DNA of 64,000 nt. Origin: Echinicola marina. GTDB lineage: Bacteria > Bacteroidota > Bacteroidia > Cytophagales > Cyclobacteriaceae. Position 1 is the stretch's first letter. Every line of letters starts with the position of its first letter. Shown one piece after another: positions 25,564 through 34,794 of this stretch. The stretch is taken from assembly GCF_020463795.1 (NCBI RefSeq), contig NZ_CP080025.1, positions 313,001 through 377,000 on the forward strand, in the 5' to 3' direction. The notes beneath the pieces were generated by a model. The model saw only the letters and a list, made by a program, of their open reading frames with translations. It did not search any database and had not been told where the DNA came from. A program made the translations under genes and the position numbers.

Positions 25564-25788
25564 TTATCCATAAAGATACTTGTGGACTACTTTTACAAAC
25601 CCCCTCTTGGTTTCTGCCTTGCCGATGACCTTGGTACCAGTAGTATCAATTTCTTCGACTTTCACAGAGCTGCAGCCCTTTTCGAGGTAGAATTTTTTGG
25701 CACCCCATATCGTTTCATACCTATACGAACTACCATGTTGCGCCCACGAGAGCACAGATTTAGCGATTTCTCTTTTTATTTCGCTCAT
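25564..25788 (-). CDS. Small hypothetical protein (74 residues)
   Basis: Lysine- and glutamate-rich soluble protein with no recognised domain. It starts MSEIKREIAKSVLSWAQHGSS and ends ...GFVKVVHKYLYG. A proper terminator sits 26 bp past its stop, which supports it being a gene. It is the first gene inside the left island boundary and on the same strand as the satellite-like module, but about 400 bp separate it from the next gene. Function unknown. Confidence 0.6.
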   Translation of the reverse strand: MSEIKREIAKSVLSWAQHGSSYRYETIWGAKKFYLEKGCSSVKVEEIDTTGTKVIGKAETKRGFVKVVHKYLYG

Positions 25789-26204
25789 TTAAAAGTAATA
25801 ATTAATTAAAAAATAATAGAAAAAATATCTCTCAAACGTAATCTCACTACTACATCTGGACCAACATTAACCAAATATCATCTTTCAATAGTTCCCTCTG
25901 ATTCTACTTTATTTATTTTTTTCCTTTTGTATCCAATAGATATGACTTAAGGTATTCAATTAACCATTTGGTTTAATAAAAATCCCTTTCATTTATTCAT
26001 CAAGGGCCAACATTATCTTAACCCCAGCATTTTTGATATATGGGTCTTATAAAGAAAAAAAGATATTAAAAAATCACCCCTAATTTGAGTATATATTACA
26101 CGTACTAAAACTACCTTCGATGCCAGCTTTAAACATTTCAAAATTAAGGGCAAAAATAAGCCTACTTTCAACCATGAATTACATCACCAAATAAGGGTTG
26201 GTTC
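25789..26204. other. Very AT-rich intergenic region inside the island
   Basis: About 416 bp without a credible gene. It ends in an inverted repeat CAAATAAGG/CCTTATTTG (26188-26196 and 26210-26218) that spans the stop codon of the next gene and may act as a weak terminator. The location beside the possible initiator gene would suit a replication origin, but no iteron array is visible. Confidence 0.4.
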
Positions 26205-27179
26205 TTATACCTTATTTGATGATGTGATTTTACTAGGTTCCATCAAGTCATTCATTTTTTTCTCCACTAGCTTAGACAAGCTATCTTGTAACTCTAATTT
26301 ACCCGATTCTTCCATCAATTGATTAAATCTCTTGTTCCATATTTTGTAGGTGCTTTCAGAAGCTTTTTGTTTTACAAACTTTCTATCAACCGGATTCCCC
26401 ATTAACCTTTTAATTTGATAATCCTTAAAATCATCGTTTACAGTCACTCCAATAGCAGTTGAAAACAAAACCCTTTCAACAAGCAAGATTAACTCAAATA
26501 ATATTTGTGTAATCCAAGAAGTACCCAATAAATCCGCAGGCCTATACACATGAATAGGCGTATGCTTTCGTTTATGGACATAGCTCATTAACATTTCCTG
26601 CTCCACCCGTAATGTTGGTCCAATCATCTGCCTATCATGCTCCCAAACCTCAAATTGCTTGTTATAGATTTTAAATCGTGTATTCGTTTTCTTAATATAT
26701 TTTCCATAGCAATGATGTTTCCTGCCACCCTTCATATCCCCAAAAAAATCAGGACCTAACATTAGACAGTATGGAAAGAACTCATTTGAATCAACCATTA
26801 AGTTACACCCAATTGTCATTCTAATTATTTTGGCATCCAAAAACTCCTTCCCAAAACGTTGTACAAAAATCTGAATTGTCTTTATAATTTCGTCATGGGT
26901 ATAGTCCCCATAATTATTCCCATGGTAAAACTTATGCCAGGAGTTTTTTATCAAAAGGAAATCACTATTCATTTCAAGCCTCAACCCTTTCCAATTCCCC
27001 AAATATTTGGTTACAATACCATGCCTAAAAACGGGACTGAAAGTTATGTCATAATATACAAACTGTTGGGGCAACCTTTCCTTAACTATACTAGGCGAAT
27101 CAACTTCCATCTTGACTACTAAGTCATCAATCACCCCCAGCCTCCTCTCTTTTTTGATAAAAACGTAATTCCAAAACAT
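26205..27179 (-). CDS. Possible phage/plasmid-type replication initiator
   Basis: 324 residues, soluble. The segment SWHKFYHGNNYGDYTHDEI (about 80-98) followed by AKIIRMTIGCNLMVD resembles the gene II/X-type replication proteins of filamentous phages and related plasmids, which carry KFY.G.N and a metal-binding core. I cannot point to a definite HUH motif or catalytic Tyr. The C-terminal part is basic and helical. The ATG at 27179 overlaps the upstream gene by 53 bp; a GTG at 27134, overlapping its stop by 8 bp, is an alternative start. It is the last gene of the minus-strand satellite-like module. It could equally be an unrelated element-specific protein. Confidence 0.5.
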   Translation of the reverse strand: MFWNYVFIKKERRLGVIDDLVVKMEVDSPSIVKERLPQQFVYYDITFSPVFRHGIVTKYLGNWKGLRLEMNSDFLLIKNSWHKFYHGNNYGDYTHDEIIKTIQIFVQRFGKEFLDAKIIRMTIGCNLMVDSNEFFPYCLMLGPDFFGDMKGGRKHHCYGKYIKKTNTRFKIYNKQFEVWEHDRQMIGPTLRVEQEMLMSYVHKRKHTPIHVYRPADLLGTSWITQILFELILLVERVLFSTAIGVTVNDDFKDYQIKRLMGNPVDRKFVKQKASESTYKIWNKRFNQLMEESGKLELQDSLSKLVEKKMNDLMEPSKITSSNKV

Positions 27180-27510
27180 CCTTGTTCATTTTTCGGAAAG
27201 ACAAGGAATAATTTAAACCTAAAGAAGAAAGAAAAGGAGATTGGACAGTAGAGTACCAATCCCCAATTTCTTCAGATTGTGCAATAAACACTTTAGATCC
27301 CTTGCATTCCCCTGTGCTCATCAATACCGAATATTTAGCTCCAAACATACTAAGGAGATCTGGAAGGGACTCTATTATCCCAAAAACCTTTACAGCATCT
27401 AAGCCCATATTTTGCCATTCTGCCCATTGGTATTTCCCAGTGGACAATTTGAGATAATAAGCTGAAAAGAATGGTGTTTTTCCAAAAACCAGCTTATCCG
27501 TCCTACTCAT
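27127..27510 (-). CDS. Hypothetical protein of the island module
   Basis: 127 residues, no signal peptide, no recognised domain. It is rich in aromatic residues (YYLKLSTGKYQWAEWQNMG) and ends in a charged tail (FYQKREEAGGD). It overlaps the HTH gene by 8 bases (27503-27510) and the possible initiator gene downstream, so the three are translationally coupled. Position between excisionase-like and initiator-like genes suggests a replication or regulation accessory, which is inference only. Confidence 0.6.
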   Translation of the reverse strand: MSRTDKLVFGKTPFFSAYYLKLSTGKYQWAEWQNMGLDAVKVFGIIESLPDLLSMFGAKYSVLMSTGECKGSKVFIAQSEEIGDWYSTVQSPFLSSLGLNYSLSFRKMNKDVLELRFYQKREEAGGD

Positions 27511-27784
27511 GATTAAGTGGCTTCATAGCCTTTTCAATATCCGACCTTAAAAAATAAACCCTATTACCAATCCCGTAGCTTTGAAGCTTGCCTTTCTTGA
27601 CCCAATTATGTAAAGTGCTCAATTCAATTTTAAGCATATCAGCCACTTCTTTTCTAGAAAGATACTCTTCGGGCTGATCAGGCTTGAATTCCTTTTTTAA
27701 CTCTTGGAAATGTTTTAAAAAGAGGACAGAAAAACGGTCTTCCACCTCTTCAAGTGTCATTTCAAATAACTGTAGTTTTTTCAT
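27503..27784 (-). CDS. Helix-turn-helix protein, excisionase/AlpA-like
   Basis: 93 residues. The C-terminal half matches the MerR/excisionase-type HTH_17 fold: YLSRKEVADMLKIELSTLHNWVKKGKL...GNRVYFLRSDIEKAM. The N-terminal ~40 residues are a charged helix (LEEVEDRFSVLFLKHFQELKK). Such proteins in integrative elements act as recombination directionality factors or as activators of excision and replication (AlpA in Gram-negative satellites). The gene is followed by two overlapping genes on the same strand. In Bacteroidota elements this HTH type is very common. Confidence 0.85.
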   Translation of the reverse strand: MKKLQLFEMTLEEVEDRFSVLFLKHFQELKKEFKPDQPEEYLSRKEVADMLKIELSTLHNWVKKGKLQSYGIGNRVYFLRSDIEKAMKPLNHE

Positions 27785-27863
27785 GAGTATTTTTTTGATT
27801 ACTCATGCAAGGTCAAAAAGTGACCGTATGGTTACCAGTACGAAATCGTATGATGGATAAAAT

Positions 27864-28892
27864 TTAGTGTTTTTTAAATTCTAATTGATTTAATACCATA
27901 TTATATACGCTTGATCTTTTATCTGTTTCCATATTTTTGAGGGTTTTAAATTGTCCCAAGTCAGCTATTCCAAACTCTTCTTCTGACTCAACCTCCTTCT
28001 TAAAGTAATCCTGGGTGCATACAATAAACCCATCCTTTTTCATCATCCTATATATGAAAGCAATATCAGTCTTTGATTTTCCTATCTTCGAATTCTTAAT
28101 TAATTCACAAAACAGTAAATATCCATCATCAACAAATACATTTTTGAATTTCCTTTTCTTTTCTTTCAAAATAGAATCTTTACCTATTTCTTCTTCCAGA
28201 TTCTTATTATGAAACAACTTTGACTCAAAATTTTTCTCTTGGGCCCGCTCTTTAGTCGCTATTTCCACTTCAACAAACACTCTTAATTTCCTGAGTTCAT
28301 TCAAAACATCTAACCGAATCTCAGGAATTAACCTCTTCGCATCCTCATCTGACTTAAGACTACTCTCAAAGAAGTCTAATTCTAGAAGTTTATCTGATGG
28401 ATATTCATTTATTTCAAGTTCAGATTTGAATCTTTCAAAATCGTAATCTTCTATTAATTTCTTTTCTAATGCCTCATCTCTCTTTTGCATTTCCTCAGAA
28501 TTAAGGATAAAAGTAAGTTTACGAACAACATTCTCCGCCTCTAATAATTTATTCCCTATTGCCAAGGAATACCCATTTAAGAAATCCTCAAAAGATTTAC
28601 TTGGTTTAGGTTGGAAATTTTCAACCATTTCATTCATAAAATGGTTAATTGAGGATACCATGCTATCAACCTCTTTCAAGTCCTTAAAAACAATTTCCTT
28701 ACCCTTCACAAAGAATTTAACATATTCATTGGCTTTTACAGACACCTCTAAATTTTGATTTCTCAGAGCTGTTAAAACCAATTCTATATCTTTGAGCAAG
28801 GCTATACTCTTAGCTTCCCCCTGCTTATTGTCAAAATGATATTCAAAAAACCTATTGTAATAGAACTTGGGATCCACGGTTAATTCATTCAT
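27864..28892 (-). CDS. Hypothetical protein of the island module
   Basis: 342 residues, soluble, strongly charged and mostly helical, Lys/Glu rich with a predicted coiled-coil-like middle (about 170-260). No family recognised. The start overlaps the stop of the TerS-like gene by 4 bases (ATGA), and an 80-bp gap follows before the HTH gene. The C-terminal FGIADLGQFKTLKNMETDKRS... resembles the tails of Bacteroidota element proteins that I cannot name. Function unknown. Confidence 0.65.
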   Translation of the reverse strand: MNELTVDPKFYYNRFFEYHFDNKQGEAKSIALLKDIELVLTALRNQNLEVSVKANEYVKFFVKGKEIVFKDLKEVDSMVSSINHFMNEMVENFQPKPSKSFEDFLNGYSLAIGNKLLEAENVVRKLTFILNSEEMQKRDEALEKKLIEDYDFERFKSELEINEYPSDKLLELDFFESSLKSDEDAKRLIPEIRLDVLNELRKLRVFVEVEIATKERAQEKNFESKLFHNKNLEEEIGKDSILKEKKRKFKNVFVDDGYLLFCELIKNSKIGKSKTDIAFIYRMMKKDGFIVCTQDYFKKEVESEEEFGIADLGQFKTLKNMETDKRSSVYNMVLNQLEFKKH

Positions 28893-29338
28893 TCTGATTC
28901 AACGTTCATCATGTCCAACAAAATCTTCAATGCCCGTAATTTATTATGCAAGATTATGCGAAAGCCATTTTCATTAACTCGAATATCTTTGATTGCTGCC
29001 ACCTTTGAAGGGTTAATTTGACCTAATGACTTCAGGGTAAAATCATGATTTACAAAGTCTGTTATCCTACTAAAGGCAATTGTCTCAAGCTCTTGCAACA
29101 CTTTTTCTTGATCTTCAGCTAGTCTTTCATATACCCTATCCTTTTCTCGCTCTATCAGTTTCTTAATATGGGGTTTGGCCATGTTTTCATAACCTTGCTG
29201 CCTGGCTAAACGGGGACTATATCCTGCCTTTCTGGCTGCATCCGCAGCATTATAAGATTTACAATAGTATGTAACAAACAGATTCTCCTTGTCTGTTAAG
29301 CAGTCTGTCTCCTTTTTATGTGGTTGTTGGTGTTTCAT
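28889..29338 (-). CDS. Phage terminase small subunit-like protein (TerS)
   Basis: 149 residues from the ATG at 29338 (an upstream TTG at 29362 is possible). The N-terminal part matches the Terminase_2 family: CLTDKENLFVTYYCKSYNAADAARKAGYSPRLARQQGYENM..., the DNA-binding HTH used to recognise packaging sites. It is followed by a helical region (LIEREKDRVYERLAEDQEKVLQ) and a C-terminal domain. No large terminase, portal or capsid gene is present anywhere in the island. A lone small subunit is a hallmark of phage satellites that redirect a helper phage's packaging motor. It could alternatively be a domesticated DNA-binding relic. Confidence 0.78.
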   Translation of the reverse strand: MKHQQPHKKETDCLTDKENLFVTYYCKSYNAADAARKAGYSPRLARQQGYENMAKPHIKKLIEREKDRVYERLAEDQEKVLQELETIAFSRITDFVNHDFTLKSLGQINPSKVAAIKDIRVNENGFRIILHNKLRALKILLDMMNVESE

Positions 29339-29469
29339 GTTATCAAATACTAAAACAATCAAAATTTAACAAAACCATATAGTTTACCGTGAAAACAACT
29401 TTACTACACTTTTAAAATGTTAAGTTTTGTCAGGTCTGTAAGCCATCAAAAAAACGCATTCAGACATGT

Positions 29470-30081
29470 TTATCTTCCAATTTTCAATTTGTACTTTAAT
29501 TCAAAGTCACTTTTATTCATCAATTCTTCGAAGCTCAACTCTCCTTCTTCTTCCGCTTGTGCTTTTCTAAAATGCCAGTATGGATTAAATTCCCCCTCAT
29601 GGAGTTCTATATGAACAACCTGTTTTTTCTCTGTGAACTCGTGAGAGATTTTCTGCACATAGTATCTTGAATTTTCAAAATATGCATATAGAAATGGAAT
29701 ATCAATACTTTCCCCCACTCTCGGTAAAACAGGAATAGATTTACAAAAAAGGTTTACTGCTATTTGTCTCTTCTGAGAATAGATTTCTAACCAATATTCA
29801 ATCTCAGAAAATTCAAAAGGAACATCCCACGCCTCATCAATTACTGCATCATAGATTTCGTATAAGTAATTTCTGAGCCTGTCATATTTAATATTAAATC
29901 GGATGGACAGCTGTTTGACCGAGGGAATTTTATCACCAAATTCCTTTTCCCAATCACATTCTAAAAAGGGACTTAAAAAAACATTGAATTCATTCCCCTT
30001 CTCTAAAACAATCTTAAGTCTACCGGGGAGTCTCATCAGGTCAAATAATATATTTTTTGTGGAAATTTGGCCCTTATTCAT
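29470..30081 (-). CDS. Hypothetical protein of the island module
   Basis: 203 residues, no signal peptide or membrane segment. A short region KIPSVKQLSIRFNIKYDRLRNYLYEIYDAV (about 52-81) could form a helix-turn-helix. The rest is acidic with several Trp and Tyr. It is the first gene of the minus-strand module, divergent from hsdM, and may be a regulator, but nothing in the sequence proves this. Confidence 0.6.
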   Translation of the reverse strand: MNKGQISTKNILFDLMRLPGRLKIVLEKGNEFNVFLSPFLECDWEKEFGDKIPSVKQLSIRFNIKYDRLRNYLYEIYDAVIDEAWDVPFEFSEIEYWLEIYSQKRQIAVNLFCKSIPVLPRVGESIDIPFLYAYFENSRYYVQKISHEFTEKKQVVHIELHEGEFNPYWHFRKAQAEEEGELSFEELMNKSDFELKYKLKIGR

Positions 30082-30469
30082 ATGTTTGGATTTAAATTAA
30101 TTAACAAAAGTTTTCACGATAATTTAAGCAATTACAAGCCATATTGCTACTTTACAAACAAACTTTGACGTAAAAAGCGACATATATCTCATGATTACAC
30201 TTTTTCCACAAATACCATTATATTTACCATTAAACTATCTTTTTATACTAAGAATGAAAAAAACTTTTGCCCGAGCATGCTTTTATATCGTAAGAACATA
30301 CTTATCCATCGATCATGCATTGGAAAACGAAAATCCAAAATAAATCTATGGCTTACCTAATCCTCATTCAAAGTATCCTGGATGAGAGTACGTGTTCTTG
30401 AAATAAAAAGACAAACCAAAAATCATCGACAAAAAATTCTATTAGAAAAAAATAAGAGTACAATCCTTT
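30082..30469. other. Divergent intergenic region between satellite module and restriction operon
   Basis: 388 bp, AT-rich, must contain the promoters of both the 203-residue gene (minus) and hsdM (plus). I see no clear TAnnTTTG element, operator repeat or small gene. Confidence 0.45.
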
Positions 30470-32035
30470 ATGGCTAAGAAAAAGCAAGAGCAGGAAGTGG
30501 CCCTGGAAAAGAAGCTGTGGAAGACCGCAGATAAACTGAGAAATAACATCGATGCTGCTGAGTACAAGCATGTGGTGCTGGGGCTGATCTTTTTAAAATA
30601 CATATCCGATGCCTTTGATGAACTGTATGAAAAGCTTAAGAATGGCGAAGGAGAATATGTGGGAGCAGATCCAGAAGATAAAGATGAATATGGAGCTGAA
30701 AATGTGTTCTTCGTCCCAGAGAAAGCAAGATGGTCCTATATACAGTCACAGGCAAAGTTGCCAAATATCGGTAAGCTGATCGATGATGCCATGGATATGA
30801 TCGAGGCCGATAACAATACCCTCAAAGGGATTTTGCCCAAAGTGTACGGTCGTCAGAATCTTGGTAGTGCCACAGTTGGCGAATTGATCGATACCATTGG
30901 TACGATTGCCTTGGGAGACCATAAGGCTAAAAGCCAGGATGTACTGGGACGGGTGTACGAATACTTCTTGGGCCAGTTTGCTCTTGCTGAAGGCCAAAAA
31001 GGTGGACAGTTCTATACTCCTGAAAGCATAGTAAAGTTATTGGTAGAAATGCTCGAACCGTATAAAGGAAGGGTGTACGATCCATGTTGTGGAAGTGGAG
31101 GAATGTTTGTACAGTCAGAAAAATTTATTGAAAACCATCAGGGACGTTTGGATGATATTTCGGTGTACGGACAGGAAAGTAACCAGACCACTTACCGTCT
31201 ATGTAGGATGAATCTGGCGATACGTGGTATAGATGGTTCCAATATCAAGTGGAATACGGAAGGTTCCTTCCTGAACAATGCCCATAAGGACTTAAAGGCT
31301 GATTATATTATTGCCAATCCTCCCTTTAATGTGAGTGATTGGAGCGGGGAGTTATTAAGGGATGATGCCCGGTGGCAATATGGTGTACCTCCGACAGGGA
31401 ATGCCAATTTTGGCTGGGTGCAACACTTCTTGTACCACCTTAAGCCGGATGGTGGCCATGCTGGCTTTGTCTTGGCAAACGGTTCCCTAAGTTCCAATAC
31501 TGGTGGAGAGGGATTGATCCGTCAAAAACTGGTGGAGAATGATTTAGTGGAATGTATTGTGATGCTGCCCAAGGCCTTGTTCTTTAATACGGGAATTCCT
31601 GCCTGCTTGTGGTTTTTGCGCAGAGGAAAGAAAAAACGCAATGGTGAATTACTCTTTATCGATGCCTCCGACCTGGGCTATATGATAGACCGCAAAAACA
31701 GAACCTTTGCAGCAGAGGACATTGCAAAAGTAGCCGACACTTACCACAATTGGTTGTCTGTCAGTTCGAGCGGAGTCGAGAACCAAGGCAAGTCCAAAGT
31801 GTATGAAGACATCAAAGGTTTCTGCAAATCAGCTACCATCGAGGATATCAAAAAACACAAATTCGTACTTACACCAGGTCGCTATGTAGGCATTCCCGAT
31901 GAAGAAGATGATGGTATTCCTTTTCAGGAAAAAGTTGATGCCATTACTGAAAAGTTGCGGACACAAATGCAAACTGCTCAGGAGCTGGACCAGGAAATTA
32001 AAAAGCAGATGGCTAAAATTGGTATTGAGTTATGA
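30470..32035 (+). CDS. hsdM: Type I restriction-modification DNA methyltransferase (HsdM)
   Basis: 521 residues. An N-terminal HsdM_N helical domain ([36 protein letters not shown]) is followed by the N6-adenine methyltransferase: [21 protein letters not shown]-binding motif [15 protein letters not shown], and catalytic motif IV ANPPFN (about 282-287). It methylates adenine in the bipartite site recognised by HsdS and is needed for cleavage by HsdR. The stop overlaps the hsdS start (ATGA). First gene of a six-gene plus-strand operon. Confidence 0.97.
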   Translation: MAKKKQEQEVALEKKLWKTADKLRNNIDAAEYKHVVLGLIFLKYISDAFDELYEKLKNGEGEYVGADPEDKDEYGAENVFFVPEKARWSYIQSQAKLPNIGKLIDDAMDMIEADNNTLKGILPKVYGRQNLGSATVGELIDTIGTIALGDHKAKSQDVLGRVYEYFLGQFALAEGQKGGQFYTPESIVKLLVEMLEPYKGRVYDPCCGSGGMFVQSEKFIENHQGRLDDISVYGQESNQTTYRLCRMNLAIRGIDGSNIKWNTEGSFLNNAHKDLKADYIIANPPFNVSDWSGELLRDDARWQYGVPPTGNANFGWVQHFLYHLKPDGGHAGFVLANGSLSSNTGGEGLIRQKLVENDLVECIVMLPKALFFNTGIPACLWFLRRGKKKRNGELLFIDASDLGYMIDRKNRTFAAEDIAKVADTYHNWLSVSSSGVENQGKSKVYEDIKGFCKSATIEDIKKHKFVLTPGRYVGIPDEEDDGIPFQEKVDAITEKLRTQMQTAQELDQEIKKQMAKIGIEL

Positions 32036-33333
32036 GTGAGTGGAAGGAAGTAACCATAGGTGAAATTGCAGAGGTGAAAACAGGACCGTTTGGAAGTGCA
32101 TTATTGAATGAACAATATATTCAAGGAGGAACCCCGGTTATTACAGTAGAGCACATAAAAGATTTCCGGATTTCTCAATTGGATTATCCCTCTGTAACTG
32201 ATGAAGATAAAGATAGATTATCAAGCTACACCTTAGAAGAAGGAGATATTGTTTTCTCTAGAGTTGGGTCTGTAGATCTTAGTGCAATTGCATTGAAAGA
32301 AAATATTGGTTGGCTATTTTCAAGTAGAATGCTTAGGGTTAGACCAGATCGGAAATTAATTGATCCTTTGTATTTGTCTTACTATCTAAGACTCTATGGA
32401 GTTAGAAAGTATATAAACAACATCGCTGTGGGTTCAACCATGCCTTCTATCAATACTCAGATATTAAAAAGTATTCCAGTAATTCATTGCGAGCTATCAG
32501 AACAAAAAGAAATAGCTAAAGCACTTTCTAGCCTCGACCAAAAAATCACGCTACTCCAGGAGCAAAACCAAACCTTGGAGGAACTTGCGCAGACACTGTT
32601 TAAGCGGTGGTTTGTGGAGTTTGAGTTTCCCATCTCCGAAGAACAAGCTGCTGCCATGGGCAATCCTGACTTAGTAGGCCAGCCCTACAAAAGCTCTAGC
32701 GGAAAAATGACAGCAAGTGAACTTGGAGAGATTCCAGAGGGGTGGACGTTATCTACTATCGGAGAAAATGTTGAAACATTGGGAGGCGGTACCCCCTCTA
32801 CTCAGGAGCCAGCTTACTGGGAAAACGGCGAGATTTTTTGGTATTCGCCTACAGACCTAACAAAGTCAAATAGTATGTTCTCGAATAGTTCAAGCAAGAA
32901 AATTTCTGAGTTAGGACTTCAGAAAAGTTCAGCAAAGTTATTTCCAGCTTATTCAATTTTGATGACAAGTAGGGCTACTGTGGGTGAAATCACAATAAAC
33001 ACATCTGAAGCATGTACTAATCAAGGTTTTATAACACTTATTCCAAATGAGAAGATTTCCCTATTCTTTCTATATGATTGGCTAAAAACGAAATTAAGCA
33101 CAGTTCATAATCTAGCATCAGGAAGCACCTTTCCTGAGATTAGTAAAACAGACTTCAGGAATATGGAAGTATTGATTGGAACAAGTCAGATTCATCAACA
33201 CTTTGATGAATCGATGAAGCCAATTTTTAAATCAATTGAGAATAATACAAATGAAATTCAATCCCTCACCGAATTAAGAGATACGTTATTGCCAAAGTTG
33301 ATGAGTGGGGAGTTGAGACCGAATATTATATAA
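32032..33333 (+). CDS. hsdS: Type I restriction-modification specificity subunit (HsdS)
   Basis: 433 residues with the usual two target-recognition domains (about 1-155 and 240-390), each followed by a conserved helix ([38 protein letters not shown]; and [41 protein letters not shown]). The recognition domains determine a bipartite asymmetric DNA site that cannot be read from sequence. Both are markedly more AT-rich than the central conserved helix region, as expected for domains exchanged by recombination. It overlaps hsdM by 4 bp, and 11 bp separate it from the next gene. Confidence 0.95.
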   Translation: MSEWKEVTIGEIAEVKTGPFGSALLNEQYIQGGTPVITVEHIKDFRISQLDYPSVTDEDKDRLSSYTLEEGDIVFSRVGSVDLSAIALKENIGWLFSSRMLRVRPDRKLIDPLYLSYYLRLYGVRKYINNIAVGSTMPSINTQILKSIPVIHCELSEQKEIAKALSSLDQKITLLQEQNQTLEELAQTLFKRWFVEFEFPISEEQAAAMGNPDLVGQPYKSSSGKMTASELGEIPEGWTLSTIGENVETLGGGTPSTQEPAYWENGEIFWYSPTDLTKSNSMFSNSSSKKISELGLQKSSAKLFPAYSILMTSRATVGEITINTSEACTNQGFITLIPNEKISLFFLYDWLKTKLSTVHNLASGSTFPEISKTDFRNMEVLIGTSQIHQHFDESMKPIFKSIENNTNEIQSLTELRDTLLPKLMSGELRPNII

Positions 33334-33344
33334 AACCTTATCAT

Positions 33345-34709
33345 ATGAAAATTTTTGGTAACAATGGAGATAGAATTGATTATCTCGAAGAGGAAAGATT
33401 AAAAATTTGGGAGCGAATTACTGAATTGGAAAAAGATCTTAAAGCCAAATCGTCTGATTCTGAAAAAGAGGCAAAAGAACATTCTAAAAAGGCAGCATTA
33501 TTTAGAAATAGGGCTGAATCAAGATTAAAAGAAGCGACGGATTTTCTTTCGGATATAGAAAAAGAGGTTGAATTGATTGCTGGCCTAGGAAAAAGTACTG
33601 AAGAAAAGGTTAAGGAAATAGACGATTTATTGCTCACAATAAAGAATGCTGAGTCAAGCTTAAGCAACCTTGAAGAACTCCAAGAAAAATTCCCAAATAT
33701 TGACGATCATCTTAATAATCTTGAAACTCTATCTGAATCGATTACTGATTATCATTCAAAATCCCAGGCCTCGCTAAACAACATTAACAAGCGTAAGAAA
33801 GAAGTAGATGAAATATATTTCGAAATATTTGGGTACGATCAAGAAAATGATGAAACAGGTGAGACACAGCATATAGGAGGGGTTAAGGAAGAACTTGAGG
33901 AAGCCTATTCCCAATTAATTGAAGATATTGATCAGGGCAAAAAGGATTTAGAAAAACTTAATAGTTCTTACAAAGAGAATTATAAAGATTTTGAGAAGGA
34001 ATACCACAAGAAGTATACTCAGATAACAGAAGAAATAGCGGGTCTTTTGCCTAATGCTCTAACTGCTGGACTAAGTTCTGCATTTTCATCTAAAAAAACT
34101 GATGAGGTTATGTCAGCCAAGTGGCATCGAATTACTTTTTTTTCTGGAATAGGATTAATGATATTGGTTAGTATGATACCTGCAGCTGTTAGTTATTATT
34201 ATATTACTTTGGATGTGCCACTAGACGAAGTAATATTGAAATTGCCCAGAGTTGTCTTAGCGATACTTCCTATATATATACCAATATTGTGGTTAGCTTA
34301 TTCTTCAAATAAAAAACTAAACCTATCTAAAAGGCTAATAGAGGAATACTCTCATAAGGAGGTGTTAAGTAGAACCTATGAAGGTCTAACCAAACAAATA
34401 GCCAACATGGGGGATAAGGATAATTCAGAAGAGTTGAGATTTAGATTATTGGCAAACTTTTTACAAGTTACTTCCGAAAATCCTGGTAAGTTAATTTCAA
34501 ACTATGAAGCTTCAGATCATCCTTTGATGGAAGCTCTCGAACAAAGTTATAAATTTCAACTTGTAATAGATAAACTTGAAGGTATACCTGGAATGGGTAA
34601 GATAGCAGCTATTTTGGATAAAAAGAAGCAGAAGAAATTTGAAGAAAAGGAAAAAATAATTAATGAGGCTTGGAAGGTAAATGTGGAGGAGCCAGAAGAT
34701 GAAAACTAA
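33345..34709 (+). CDS. Unknown coiled-coil membrane protein inside the restriction operon
   Basis: 454 residues. A long charged coiled-coil region (about 10-250, many heptads such as DYLEEERLKIWERITELEKDLK) is followed by two membrane helices (about 263-285, ITFFSGIGLMILVSMIPAAV, and about 302-322, VVLAILPIYIPILWLAYSS) and a soluble helical C-terminus (about 330-454). No nuclease, NTPase or other enzymatic motif is visible. It starts 11 bp after hsdS, but 85 bp separate it from hsdR. It is not a known subunit of type I enzymes. The build resembles membrane sensors or effectors in defence systems; this is inference only. Confidence 0.8.
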   Translation: MKIFGNNGDRIDYLEEERLKIWERITELEKDLKAKSSDSEKEAKEHSKKAALFRNRAESRLKEATDFLSDIEKEVELIAGLGKSTEEKVKEIDDLLLTIKNAESSLSNLEELQEKFPNIDDHLNNLETLSESITDYHSKSQASLNNINKRKKEVDEIYFEIFGYDQENDETGETQHIGGVKEELEEAYSQLIEDIDQGKKDLEKLNSSYKENYKDFEKEYHKKYTQITEEIAGLLPNALTAGLSSAFSSKKTDEVMSAKWHRITFFSGIGLMILVSMIPAAVSYYYITLDVPLDEVILKLPRVVLAILPIYIPILWLAYSSNKKLNLSKRLIEEYSHKEVLSRTYEGLTKQIANMGDKDNSEELRFRLLANFLQVTSENPGKLISNYEASDHPLMEALEQSYKFQLVIDKLEGIPGMGKIAAILDKKKQKKFEEKEKIINEAWKVNVEEPEDEN

Positions 34710-34794
34710 TTATACCTAGGTTTAAAGGGGGCGGTATGGAGGTAGAATTGATAAGCGAGATCAATTGGAAAAGTATTTTTAAAGCTTAAATGTT

